DNA from: Acidimicrobiia bacterium
GTDB taxonomy: Bacteria > Actinomycetota > Acidimicrobiia > IMCC26256 > BP-133
Direction: 5' to 3'
Length of the DNA: 6,002 nt
NCBI GenBank assembly: GCA_025934385.1
Contig: JAICYE010000151.1
Location: 1-6,002 of the forward strand
Shown piece by piece: positions 1-5,763 of this stretch. The translations under genes were made by a program, and so were the position numbers. Every line of letters starts with the position of its first letter. Positions within the stretch are counted from its first letter, which is position 1. The notes below the pieces were generated by a model that saw only the letters and a program-made list of their open reading frames with translations, was not told the DNA's origin and made no database searches.

Positions 1-973
1 AGTCGATCCGCTGCTGCGCCTCGGCCGGGATCGGGTCGCCGTACCGCTCCCGGGCTCCGGCCTGCGTCAGCTCCCGTAGGTAGGAGTCCTCCGTGTGGCC
101 GGAGGGAGTGGGGAACGACGGCAGCACCGCCTTGCCGAACTCGATGTCGACGTTGGCCCGCTCGGCGATCCACAGCGTGTTGTCGCAGGCCTCGGGGACG
201 TCGGCGAACAGCGCCCGCATCTCGGCCGAGCTCTTCAGGTAGAACTCCTCGGCGTCGAACTTGAACCGGTTGGGGTCGTCGCGGGTGGCGCCCGTCTGCA
301 CGCAGAGCAGGGCGTCGTGGGACTCGGCGTCGTGCTTGTGGACGTAGTGCGAGTCGTTGGTGGCCAGTAGCGGCGCCCCGATCCGCTTGGCGATCTCGAT
401 CAGCTGCGGATTCGTGCGGTGCTGCTCGGGGAGGCCGTGGTCCTGCAGCTCGACGAGGAAATTGTCCTTCCCGAGGATCTCCTGGAAGCGGCCGGCGGCG
501 GCCAGCGCGCCGTCGGGATCGTCTTTCAGCAGCGCCTGGCAGATCACCCCGCCGAGGCAGCCGCTGGTGGCGATCAGCCCCTCCCGGTGCTGCTCGAGCA
601 GCTCGAAGTCGAGCCGGGGCTTGTAGAAGAAGCCGTCGAGGTAGGCGGCCGACGACACCTTGATGAGGTTCTCGTAGCCCTTCGTCGTCTCCGACAGCAG
701 CGTCAGGTGGAAGATCTCGTGCTCGGCCCGCCGGGGCCGGTCGTGGCGGGAGCCGGCGACGAAGTACCCCTCCATGCCGATGATCGGCCGGATCCCCTCC
801 TTGCGGGCGGCGTTGTAGAAGTCGAGGACGCCGTACATGTTGCCGTGGTCGGTGATCCCGATCGCCGGCTGGCCGTCGGCGGCCGCGGCGGCCATGACGT
901 CGTTGATCCGCGCCGCGCCGTCGAGCATCGAGAACTCGGTGTGGAGATGGAGGTGGACGAAGGAGTCGCTCAA
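1..973 (-). CDS. dnaE: DNA polymerase III alpha subunit, N-terminal part (runs off left edge)
   Basis: Catalytic subunit of the replicative DNA polymerase, cytoplasmic, part of the pol III holoenzyme. Only the first 324 codons are present: the PHP domain and the start of the polymerase region. Visible motifs are HLHLHTEFS (residues 7-15), ITDHGNMYG (39-47), PIIGMEGYF (62-70), HLTLL (88-92), SGCLGG (136-141) and ATNDSHY (203-209). The His, Asp and Glu residues of these motifs are the metal ligands of an intact PHP site, which E. coli DnaE has lost. Active PHP domains proofread in some bacteria, for example mycobacterial DnaE1; that it does so here is inference. The start is taken as TTG at 973, because the protein then begins MSDSFVHLHLHTEFS like known DnaE proteins. 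Upstream in this frame there is no ATG, GTG or TTG before an in-frame TAA. No strong Shine-Dalgarno sequence precedes it. The family assignment is secure; the start codon is less so. Confidence 0.96.
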   Translation of the reverse strand, partial: MSDSFVHLHLHTEFSMLDGAARINDVMAAAAADGQPAIGITDHGNMYGVLDFYNAARKEGIRPIIGMEGYFVAGSRHDRPRRAEHEIFHLTLLSETTKGYENLIKVSSAAYLDGFFYKPRLDFELLEQHREGLIATSGCLGGVICQALLKDDPDGALAAAGRFQEILGKDNFLVELQDHGLPEQHRTNPQLIEIAKRIGAPLLATNDSHYVHKHDAESHDALLCVQTGATRDDPNRFKFDAEEFYLKSSAEMRALFADVPEACDNTLWIAERANVDIEFGKAVLPSFPTPSGHTEDSYLRELTQAGARERYGDPIPAEAQQRID

Positions 974-987
974 CCGGGACCGTCCGC

Positions 988-1019
988 TTGTCCACAGCCT
1001 GTGGACGGGCTGTGGAAAA
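988..1019. promoter_or_regulatory. Cluster of three DnaA-box-like 9-mers upstream of dnaE
   Basis: Three sites share the core TCCACA. TTGTCCACA lies at 988-996 on the plus strand. CCGTCCACA lies at 1000-1008 on the minus strand, and TTTTCCACA at 1011-1019 on the minus strand. The first fits the preferred actinobacterial DnaA box, the second fits the relaxed form with pyrimidines in the first two positions, and the third departs at position 3. Sites 1 and 2 form an inverted repeat (GTCCACA, 3-base gap, TGTGGAC); sites 2 and 3 are direct repeats 11 bp apart. The cluster starts 15 bp upstream of the dnaE start and lies about 80 bp before the divergent Nudix gene. There is no AT-rich unwinding region, so this is not an obvious origin. 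DnaA binding is inferred. Confidence 0.55.
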
Positions 1020-1097
1020 TCACACCACTGTAGTTACTGCCCGCAGAGTACGGAGTCGCCGGATCGGGCGCAAGCGGCGGTGTGGTAATCCGGCGCC

Positions 1098-1652
1098 ATG
1101 CGGTTCTGCCCGAACTGCGCCGCCCCGCTCCCGCACCGCCCCCCGCTGCGGTGCCCGGCCTGCGGCGCCGAACACTGGCGCAACGCCAAGCCCTGTGCGG
1201 GGGCCCTGGTCACCGATGCGGACGGGCGGCTGCTGCTGCTGCGCCGTAACACGGAGCCCTGGCTCGGCTGGTGGGACATCCCCGGTGGGTTCTGCGACGC
1301 CGAGGAGCACCCGATGGCCGCCGCCGTTCGGGAGACCGGGGAGGAGACCGGCCTCGCCGTCGAGGTCACCGGCTACCTCGGCATGTGGCTGGACCGGTAC
1401 CCCGGCCCCGACGACCCCGACCACGTGGTGACCCTCAACGCCTACTACCACGCCGTGGCCCGGGAGCCGGTCGGAGCCCCCGATCCCCACGAGACGGCGG
1501 CCGTCGGCTGGTTCGGGCCCGACGAGCTGCCGGAGATCGCCTTCGAGCACGCCCGGCTGGTGCTCGCCGCCTGGCGCGACGCCGTGCGGGCGGGCCGCAC
1601 GGTGACGCCGCTGCCCGACCGCGTCAGCGCGGCAGGGCCCGGCGGCGGCTGA
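1098..1652 (+). CDS. Nudix hydrolase with N-terminal zinc ribbon
   Basis: A 184-residue cytoplasmic pyrophosphohydrolase of the Nudix family, which splits nucleoside diphosphates linked to another group. A C4 zinc ribbon (Cys4, Cys7, Cys19, Cys22) precedes the catalytic domain. The Nudix box spans residues 64-86 and keeps every key residue: Gly64, Glu70, Arg78, Glu79, Glu82, Glu83 and Gly85. One usually aliphatic position is Thr80. A zinc ribbon before a Nudix domain recalls NudC-type NADH pyrophosphatases, but this protein is shorter and I do not see the SQPWPFPxS sequence that marks NudC, so the substrate stays open (ADP-ribose and other nucleotide sugars are possible). ATG at 1098 is the first possible start after an in-frame TAA at 1086-1088. 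No Shine-Dalgarno sequence is visible, so leaderless translation is plausible. The gene is divergent from dnaE, and its last 29 bp overlap the convergent small membrane gene. Confidence 0.9.
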   Translation: MRFCPNCAAPLPHRPPLRCPACGAEHWRNAKPCAGALVTDADGRLLLLRRNTEPWLGWWDIPGGFCDAEEHPMAAAVRETGEETGLAVEVTGYLGMWLDRYPGPDDPDHVVTLNAYYHAVAREPVGAPDPHETAAVGWFGPDELPEIAFEHARLVLAAWRDAVRAGRTVTPLPDRVSAAGPGGG

Positions 1653-1869
1653 AGTACAGCGCCGCCCCCCCGAGGAGCAGGATCGGCAGGATCAGCGCGG
1701 CGACGATGCCGAGCACGATTTTGATCACGATGCCGACAATGAAAAAGGCGACCAGGCCGATCAGGAGCGTCTGCCCGACCGACCAGTTCTGCTCGCCGGG
1801 GAGGATCGCCCGTAGCGCCACTCCGCCGATGGCTCCTTCGATGCACAGGCCGAGAATGAACCGGATCAT
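1624..1869 (-). CDS. Small hydrophobic membrane protein, GlsB/YeaQ-like
   Basis: An 81-residue protein that is almost entirely hydrophobic. Likely membrane segments are residues 2-20, 33-49 and 51-73, followed by a basic end (SRRRALPR) that should stay in the cytoplasm. The stretch GGVALRAILPGEQNW (15-29) resembles the conserved ALxRxLLPGxQ segment of the GlsB/YeaQ/YmgE (transglycosylase-associated) family. The following TLLIGLVAFFIVG fits that family's second helix, though with fewer glycines. The family link is therefore tentative, and these proteins have no firmly known biochemical role. GGAG at 1876-1879 sits 6 bases before the ATG. The gene starts 12 bp after the stop of the phosphodiesterase gene and is probably cotranscribed with it. 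Its 3' end overlaps the convergent Nudix gene by 29 bp. That it is a real gene is likely; the family is uncertain. Confidence 0.75.
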   Translation of the reverse strand: MIRFILGLCIEGAIGGVALRAILPGEQNWSVGQTLLIGLVAFFIVGIVIKIVLGIVAALILPILLLGGAALYFSRRRALPR

Positions 1870-1881
1870 GGACCGCTCCGT

Positions 1882-2985
1882 TCAGGGGCGCCGGCCTCGG
1901 CCGGCCAGGAGGGGGACAAGCATCTCGTCGGGGCTCAGGCTGCCGTGGCCGGCCAGGAGCCGGGTCTCGCGGGGATGGGTCGGGTCGGCGAAGGCGACAT
2001 TCCCCCTGGCAGCCAGTGTGACATCGCCGATCCGGCCGAGGACGTCGCCCGGGGGGGGCTCGGGGCCCAGCCACCCCTCGTCGATCAGCTGGTCGCGGCC
2101 GAAGACCCAGGCGACGTCGCCGAAGGCGTCGTCCGCCGCCTTGAGGAGCTCGCCCTCCGCTCCCGGACGGGCGTAGATGTAGCGCAGTCGGGCGTCGCCG
2201 GCGTAGGCCCGGACGTGGCGGGCCACCGGCTCCATCGTCACCCACTGCTCGAACTGCACCTGGCCGTGGTCGGCGGTGACGACCAGCGCGGTGTCGGCCG
2301 GGAGGACGTCGAGGAGGTCGCCGACGAGGCGGTCGGCGGCGACCTGCTCGGCCGGGAAGAAGCCGTCGAGGATCCCGTACTCGTGGGCCACCTTGTCGAC
2401 GCCGTCGTAGTAGGCGTAGACGAACTGCTCGCCGGCCTCGACGAGACGGGCGACGTGGGTCACGAGGGTGGCCGTCGTGCGCCACCCCACGAAGCGGACC
2501 CCCCGCATGTGGGACTCGGTGAAGCCCGTGCGGGCGAACTCGGCTCGGACGACGACGGCGATGTCGCGCCCGCCGAAGGGCGAGTGGACCAGCGTCACCG
2601 ACGATGCGTCGGGCGGCCGGCCCTCGGGCACCTTCCAGCGCAGCACGTCGAGCACCTGGCCGCCGACCAGCATCCGGTAGCCGACCATCCCGTGGGCGGC
2701 CGGAGCCAGGCCGGAGGAGATCGACGTGAGGGCGGCGGCCGTGGTCGACGGCACCACGGTGGTGATCGGCCCGCCCTCCAGAGCGGCCAGCTCCGGCAGC
2801 CGGGACCGGGCGGCGTCGATGGCCCGCCAGCCGAACCCGTCCAGCACGAGGAGGACGACGGCCCGGGCCCCCGCCACCGGGGCCGGCAGCCAGGGGGCGG
2901 ACTCCCGGCCGAGCAGCGCCGGGACGAGGCCCGACACCGAGGGGCCGCCGTAGTCCGGCCGGATCTGGTCTGCGGTCACGTCCAC
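1882..2985 (-). CDS. Alkaline-phosphatase-superfamily phosphodiesterase / nucleotide pyrophosphatase
   Basis: A 367-residue metal-dependent hydrolase of the type I phosphodiesterase/nucleotide pyrophosphatase branch. All expected two-metal-site residues can be placed: Asp49 in VLDGFG; the nucleophile Thr82 in VPSTTAAALTS, aligned on the following SSGLAPAAHG, which matches the VTGLYPxSHG segment of NPP enzymes; Asp197 and His201 in DGVDKVAHEYG; Asp239 and His240 in TADHG; His347 in AGHGS. The enzyme should therefore be active on phosphodiester or pyrophosphate bonds; the substrate is not evident. There is no signal peptide or membrane anchor, so it looks cytoplasmic, unlike many secreted relatives. 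The start is GTG at 2985, with a second in-frame GTG at 2979. A TACCCT -10-like hexamer ends 7 bases before 2985, consistent with a leaderless message. It is divergent from the Rrf2 gene and followed 12 bp later by the small membrane gene. Confidence 0.9.
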   Translation of the reverse strand: MDVTADQIRPDYGGPSVSGLVPALLGRESAPWLPAPVAGARAVVLLVLDGFGWRAIDAARSRLPELAALEGGPITTVVPSTTAAALTSISSGLAPAAHGMVGYRMLVGGQVLDVLRWKVPEGRPPDASSVTLVHSPFGGRDIAVVVRAEFARTGFTESHMRGVRFVGWRTTATLVTHVARLVEAGEQFVYAYYDGVDKVAHEYGILDGFFPAEQVAADRLVGDLLDVLPADTALVVTADHGQVQFEQWVTMEPVARHVRAYAGDARLRYIYARPGAEGELLKAADDAFGDVAWVFGRDQLIDEGWLGPEPPPGDVLGRIGDVTLAARGNVAFADPTHPRETRLLAGHGSLSPDEMLVPLLAGRGRRP

Positions 2986-2992
2986 GCTCTGG

Positions 2993-2998
2993 AGGGTA
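2993..2998 (-). promoter_or_regulatory. Candidate -10 element for the phosphodiesterase operon
   Basis: Read on the minus strand this is TACCCT, which fits the actinobacterial TANNNT -10 pattern. It ends 7 bases before the GTG at 2985, so transcription would begin at or next to the start codon and the message would be leaderless. No clear -35 hexamer is seen. The region where one would lie overlaps the tandem TCGACTGGA repeats at 3016-3033. Confidence 0.35.
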
Positions 2999-3015
2999 AC
3001 CGTCGCGGCCGCCTC

Positions 3016-3033
3016 TCCAGTCGATCCAGTCGA
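3016..3033. repeat. Tandem 9-bp direct repeat in the divergent promoter region
   Basis: Two perfect adjacent copies of TCCAGTCGA (3016-3024 and 3025-3033) lie between the phosphodiesterase and Rrf2 genes, followed by a degenerate third copy (CCCGGTCCGA, 3034-3043). They cover the place where a -35 element of the phosphodiesterase promoter would lie. A regulator-binding role is inferred from position only. Confidence 0.5.
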
Positions 3034-3044
3034 CCCGGTCCGAC

Positions 3045-3056
3045 CGTCGCGCGACG
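3045..3056. promoter_or_regulatory. Perfect 12-bp palindrome just upstream of the Rrf2 gene, candidate operator
   Basis: CGTCGCGCGACG is a perfect inverted repeat ending 9 bases before the GTG start at 3066. It overlaps GACGAT (3053-3058), which sits 7 bases before the start and could serve as a weak -10 for a leaderless message. Rrf2-family dimers bind imperfect palindromes and often control their own promoters, so autoregulation is a reasonable inference. The motif does not match any operator I can name, and short palindromes made of G and C arise easily in such DNA. Confidence 0.35.
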
Positions 3057-3065
3057 ATTGCTTTC

Positions 3066-3515
3066 GTGAAGGTGTCGACCCGGGGGGACTACGCGGCGCG
3101 GGCGCTGCTGTCGATGGCGCTGCACGGCTACGACCGGCCGACGTCGGTCAAGGAGATCGCCGAGCGGACGGGCCTGCCCCAGCCCTACCTCGAGCAGATC
3201 CTCCTGGCGGTCAAGGGGGCGGGGCTGGCCCGGTCGAAGCGGGGGGTGGGCGGCGGCTACGTCCTCGCCCGCCCGCCGGAGGAGATCACGCTGGCCGACA
3301 TCGTGGCCGCCGCCGACGGGCCGATCACGACGTACTTCGACTCCCATGACCATCGGGAGGGCCACTGCGCCCTCCAGGACGTGTGGGTGAAGGTCTCGGA
3401 GTCGATGCGCTCGATCCTGGAGGGCTTCACGCTGGCCGACCTGGTCGAGCGGGCCCGGATCGGCCACCTCGACGCCGAGGGCCGACCGCTCGGGATCATG
3501 ACGCCAGACGACTGA
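3066..3515 (+). CDS. Rrf2-family winged-helix transcriptional regulator with one cysteine
   Basis: A 149-residue DNA-binding protein of the Rrf2 family (relatives include IscR, NsrR and CymR). The N-terminal winged helix is typical: STRGDYAARALLSMA (4-18), a helix-turn-helix around SVKEIAERTGLPQPYLEQIL (27-46) and the wing RSKRGVGGGYVLARP (56-70). The C-terminal part has the usual dimerisation helix (about 104-120) and the TLADLV segment (122-127). Fe-S members carry three cysteines near residues 92-106; here only Cys101 is present, preceded by His94, His96 and His100 in a short acidic and histidine-rich loop. A canonical [2Fe-2S] cluster is therefore unlikely, and another metal or a thiol switch is possible. 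Start GTG at 3066; no Shine-Dalgarno sequence is visible. It is divergent from the phosphodiesterase gene, a likely target, and overlaps the convergent pseudouridine synthase gene by 20 bp. Confidence 0.93.
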   Translation: MKVSTRGDYAARALLSMALHGYDRPTSVKEIAERTGLPQPYLEQILLAVKGAGLARSKRGVGGGYVLARPPEEITLADIVAAADGPITTYFDSHDHREGHCALQDVWVKVSESMRSILEGFTLADLVERARIGHLDAEGRPLGIMTPDD

Positions 3516-4398
3516 GCACCGCCGCCAGTTCGGCCGGCAGCGGGTCGGAGAACTCGAGGCGCTCCCCGGTCGACGGATGTGTGAAGGCCAGGCCGTGGGC
3601 GTGGAGGAACGGCCGGCCGGGCCGGAGCGGGTTCCGGTCGCCGCCGTAGGTGCCGTCGCCGACCACCGGGTGGCCGATGGCGGCGAGGTGGACCCGGATC
3701 TGATGTGTCCGGCCGGTCTCCAGCCGGCACTCGACCAGGGCGCAGATGGGGTGCTCGAACTGCATGGCGACGTCGTAGCCGGTGCGGGCGTCCTTCCCCG
3801 CCTCCCGGACGGCCATCCGGGTGCGGCGTGTGGCCGAGCGGCCGATGGGGGCGTCGATCGTCCCCCGCTTCGAGTCGAACCGGCCCCAGGCCAGGGCCAG
3901 GTAGCGGCGCTCCACCTCCCGTGCGGCCAGGGCGGCGACGAAGGCCTCGTAGGCGGCCGGCGAGCGGGCGACCACCATCAGGCCGCTGGTCTCCCGGTCG
4001 AGCCGGTGGACGATCCCCGGCCGCATCGGGTCGCCGACGCCGGCGATCTCGGGGAAGCGGTGGAGCAGGCCGCCGGCCAGCGTCCCCTCCCGGTGGCCGG
4101 CGCCGGGGTGGACGACGAGCCCGGCCGGCTTGGACACCACGACGACGTCCTCGTCGGCGTGGACCACGGTGAACTCGACCGGCTCAGGTTCCGGCGGGTG
4201 GTCGGCCTCGGGCTCGCCCTCGACCTCGACCTCCTCGCCCTCGGCGAGGCGGCGGCTCTTGGCCACGGCCTGCCCGTCGACCCGGACCGCCCCCTCTTCC
4301 ACCAGGAGGGCGACGTCGGCCCGGCTCCACCCGGTGAGCAGTGCCACCGCCCGGTCGATCCGCTCTCCGGCCAGCGCCGCCGGCACGTCAAAGATCAA
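3496..4398 (-). CDS. RluD-family 23S rRNA-type pseudouridine synthase
   Basis: A 300-residue enzyme that isomerises uridine to pseudouridine in RNA, most likely large-subunit rRNA as for RluD/RluC relatives. An S4 RNA-binding domain fills about residues 10-60 ([20 protein letters not shown] onward), followed by an acidic, proline-rich linker (about 60-73) and the catalytic domain. The hallmark [14 protein letters not shown] carries the catalytic Asp134, and [10 protein letters not shown] (230-239) is the other family signature. Length and order are normal for RluD. I chose TTG at 4398 as start: it overlaps the lspA stop as TTGA and keeps [15 protein letters not shown], with a purine-rich GGAAG just before it. 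GTG at 4386 would remove four residues and is the alternative. Coupled translation with lspA is likely. The same lspA-rluD order is common in actinobacteria. The target nucleotide cannot be read from the sequence. The 3' end overlaps the Rrf2 gene by 20 bp. Confidence 0.95.
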   Translation of the reverse strand: MIFDVPAALAGERIDRAVALLTGWSRADVALLVEEGAVRVDGQAVAKSRRLAEGEEVEVEGEPEADHPPEPEPVEFTVVHADEDVVVVSKPAGLVVHPGAGHREGTLAGGLLHRFPEIAGVGDPMRPGIVHRLDRETSGLMVVARSPAAYEAFVAALAAREVERRYLALAWGRFDSKRGTIDAPIGRSATRRTRMAVREAGKDARTGYDVAMQFEHPICALVECRLETGRTHQIRVHLAAIGHPVVGDGTYGGDRNPLRPGRPFLHAHGLAFTHPSTGERLEFSDPLPAELAAVLSRLAS

Positions 4399-4877
4399 GA
4401 CTTCCAGCCCCGCACGGCGATCAGGATCACGCCGATGGTGATGGCGCTGTCGGCGATGTTGAACGTCGGCCAGTGGGGCACCTTGATGAAGTCGACGACC
4501 TCGCCCCGCAGGAAGCCCGGCGAGCGCACGAGCCGGTCGACGAGGTTGCCCACCGCCCCACCCAGCACGAGGGCCAGCGAGTAGGCCATGACGGCGTCGG
4601 CCGTCCGCCGGGTGGTGCGGACGATGTAGGCCGCCATCAGCACCGCCACCACCGCCAGTACCGGCGTGAGGTTGGTGAGGAGGCTGAAGGCGCCGCCGGG
4701 ATTGCGGGTCAGCCGGAGTTCGAGCAACGAGCCGACGACCCGGACCGGCCCGTCGGAGAGGCCGGCCACCGCCCAGACCTTCGTGAGCTGGTCGATGACG
4801 ACGACCCCGGCGGCCACGGCCAGCGGGCCGGCGGGGGAACGGCGGGCCGCTTGCGTGGCCGCCGCGTCGGCGGTCAG
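4395..4877 (-). CDS. lspA: Lipoprotein signal peptidase (signal peptidase II)
   Basis: Inner-membrane aspartic protease that removes signal peptides from lipid-modified prolipoproteins. Family motifs are all present: IDQLTK (28-33), NPGGAFSLL (59-67), [11 protein letters not shown] (106-116) with catalytic Asp114, and [11 protein letters not shown] (139-149) with catalytic Asp143. Four membrane segments are expected, near 18-38, 70-88, 94-113 and 141-157. The start is the point of interest. CTG at 4877 lies 8 bases after a clear AGGAG (4886-4890), overlaps the upstream stop as CTGA, and gives a normal 160-residue protein. GTG at 4904 (169 residues) has no Shine-Dalgarno sequence, and the next GTG inside [10 protein letters not shown] would cut into the first membrane helix. 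I favour CTG, with GTG 4904 as the alternative. The gene lies between the dksA-like and rluD-type genes with 4-base overlaps on both sides. Confidence 0.95.
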   Translation of the reverse strand: MTADAAATQAARRSPAGPLAVAAGVVVIDQLTKVWAVAGLSDGPVRVVGSLLELRLTRNPGGAFSLLTNLTPVLAVVAVLMAAYIVRTTRRTADAVMAYSLALVLGGAVGNLVDRLVRSPGFLRGEVVDFIKVPHWPTFNIADSAITIGVILIAVRGWKS

Positions 4878-5695
4878 CGGCGGCGCTCCTCGCGGGACTT
4901 GCACTCGATGCACAGGGCGGCGAACGGCAGCGCCTCGAGCCGGGCCACGGCGATCTTCCGGCCGCACCGCTCGCAGATGCCGTAGCTGCCGGCGTCCATC
5001 CGGTGCAGCGCCCGGTCGATCTCCTCGACGGCGGCGGTGGCCGAGGCCGACAGCGCCAGGTCGCGCTCCCGCTCGACGTTGAGGGTGTCGCCCTCGCCCG
5101 ACTCCTCGTCGAACTGGGTGTCGCCCGGTTCCCGCTCCGAGGCCAGCGCCTCGGCCTCGGCGGCCAGGTCGCGGGCCTGGCGCATGTAGGTCTCCCGCTC
5201 CTCTTCGAGGAGGCGGCGGAGCTTGTCGAGCGTCTTGGCCGGGAAGCTGCCGGACGCATCGGTCGCGACGGCGGACACCGGCGCGGCAACGGCCTTCGGC
5301 TTCGTCGCCGTCGCCGTCCGCTTGCCCTTCGGCGCTTCCGCCACCGCTACCTCCGAGTTCCTCTTCGTCGGGATGTTCCTCGCCGCCGGAGCAGCCTTCG
5401 CCTTGACGTTGACGGCCTTCGCCGGGGGCGACTTGACCGCCTTGCCGGGCTTGGCGGCCGGCTTCGCCGCTTTGACCGCTTTGACGGGCTTGGCGACGGC
5501 CTTGGCCTTTGGCGTCGCCGCCAGGGCTTTCGGCTTCGGCGCCGCCATTGGCTTCGGTGCAACACCGGCCGGCTCGGCCTTCTTCCGGGTGGTTTTCGAC
5601 GTCGCCTTGGCCGGGACCTTGGCCGCGGCCTCGGGACCTCCGCGCGTCTTCGAAGCCGGCTTGTCGAGGGACCTGCTCGCCCCGGCTCGTGCCAT
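4874..5695 (-). CDS. DksA/TraR C4 zinc-finger protein with lysine/alanine/proline-rich histone-H1-like tail
   Basis: A 273-residue protein in two parts. Residues 1-145 are low-complexity, rich in Lys, Ala and Pro (repeats such as [19 protein letters not shown] at 65-83), strongly basic and probably disordered, like histone H1 or the tail of mycobacterial HupB. Residues 153-235 are a helical, coiled-coil-like segment with an acidic middle ([12 protein letters not shown], 192-203). Next is the DksA/TraR zinc finger with Cys241, Cys244, Cys262 and Cys265. The DxxDxA tip motif of E. coli DksA is not present. I recall a Streptomyces protein of the same build (DdbA, beside lspA) described as a DNA-binding histone/DksA hybrid, so nucleoid binding plus an effect on transcription is the best guess. 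ATG 5695 follows AGAAGG at a 5-base spacing. The gene is the first of the run leading into lspA and rluD. Confidence 0.92.
   Translation of the reverse strand: MARAGASRSLDKPASKTRGGPEAAAKVPAKATSKTTRKKAEPAGVAPKPMAAPKPKALAATPKAKAVAKPVKAVKAAKPAAKPGKAVKSPPAKAVNVKAKAAPAARNIPTKRNSEVAVAEAPKGKRTATATKPKAVAAPVSAVATDASGSFPAKTLDKLRRLLEEERETYMRQARDLAAEAEALASEREPGDTQFDEESGEGDTLNVERERDLALSASATAAVEEIDRALHRMDAGSYGICERCGRKIAVARLEALPFAALCIECKSREERRR
4886..4890 (-). promoter_or_regulatory. Shine-Dalgarno sequence deciding the lspA start
   Basis: AGGAG on the minus strand, inside the last codons of the dksA-like gene, is followed by an 8-base spacer and then CTG overlapping the TGA stop. This is the only strong ribosome-binding signal near any possible lspA start, and it supports initiation at CTG 4877. 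Confidence 0.55.
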
Positions 5696-5726
5696 GACCG
5701 CCTTCTGTCCTCCGGCCCACGCGCCT

Positions 5727-5748
5727 CGGGCCGCCCAGGAGCGGCCCG
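5727..5748. other. GC-rich hairpin in the leader of the dksA-like gene
   Basis: CGGGCCGC (5727-5734) and GCGGCCCG (5741-5748) form a perfect 8-bp stem with a 6-base loop, between the yggU stop and the dksA-like start. No T-run follows on either strand, so it is not a classical intrinsic terminator. It could act as a U-less terminator or attenuator for yggU read-through, or as a leader structure. Confidence 0.45.
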
Positions 5749-5763
5749 CATCTCGAACGGGTG

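Noticed and set aside
988..1019. DnaA-box cluster as a replication origin
   Set aside because: No AT-rich unwinding element and no dnaA, dnaN or parAB next to it; only three boxes. A regulatory role is more likely.
419..1033. Plus-strand open frame opposite dnaE
   Set aside because: Antisense shadow; the minus strand encodes an unmistakable PHP domain.
1081..1090. A fourth DnaA-like site (TGTGGTAAT) before the Nudix gene
   Set aside because: The core reads TACCACA on the other strand instead of TCCACA; too many mismatches to count.
1945..3069. Long plus-strand open frame antisense to the phosphodiesterase
   Set aside because: A shadow of the minus-strand gene in high-GC DNA: rich in Gly, Val, Asp and Arg, with no motif. 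The opposite strand has a full catalytic signature.
3496..5289. A single 597-residue fusion ending in the pseudouridine synthase
   Set aside because: The upstream part is an Arg/Pro/Ser-rich out-of-frame reading of lspA and the dksA-like gene. The real protein starts at the TTG at 4398.
5261..5695. Lys/Ala/Pro-rich stretch as a frameshifted or non-coding region
   Set aside because: The frame is open through to a proper zinc finger, has a ribosome-binding site and ATG, and basic tails of this type are known in actinobacterial nucleoid proteins.
4395..5720. LspA with a long N-terminal extension
   Set aside because: The extension is an out-of-frame reading of the dksA-like gene. LspA family length and the Shine-Dalgarno sequence place the start near 4877.
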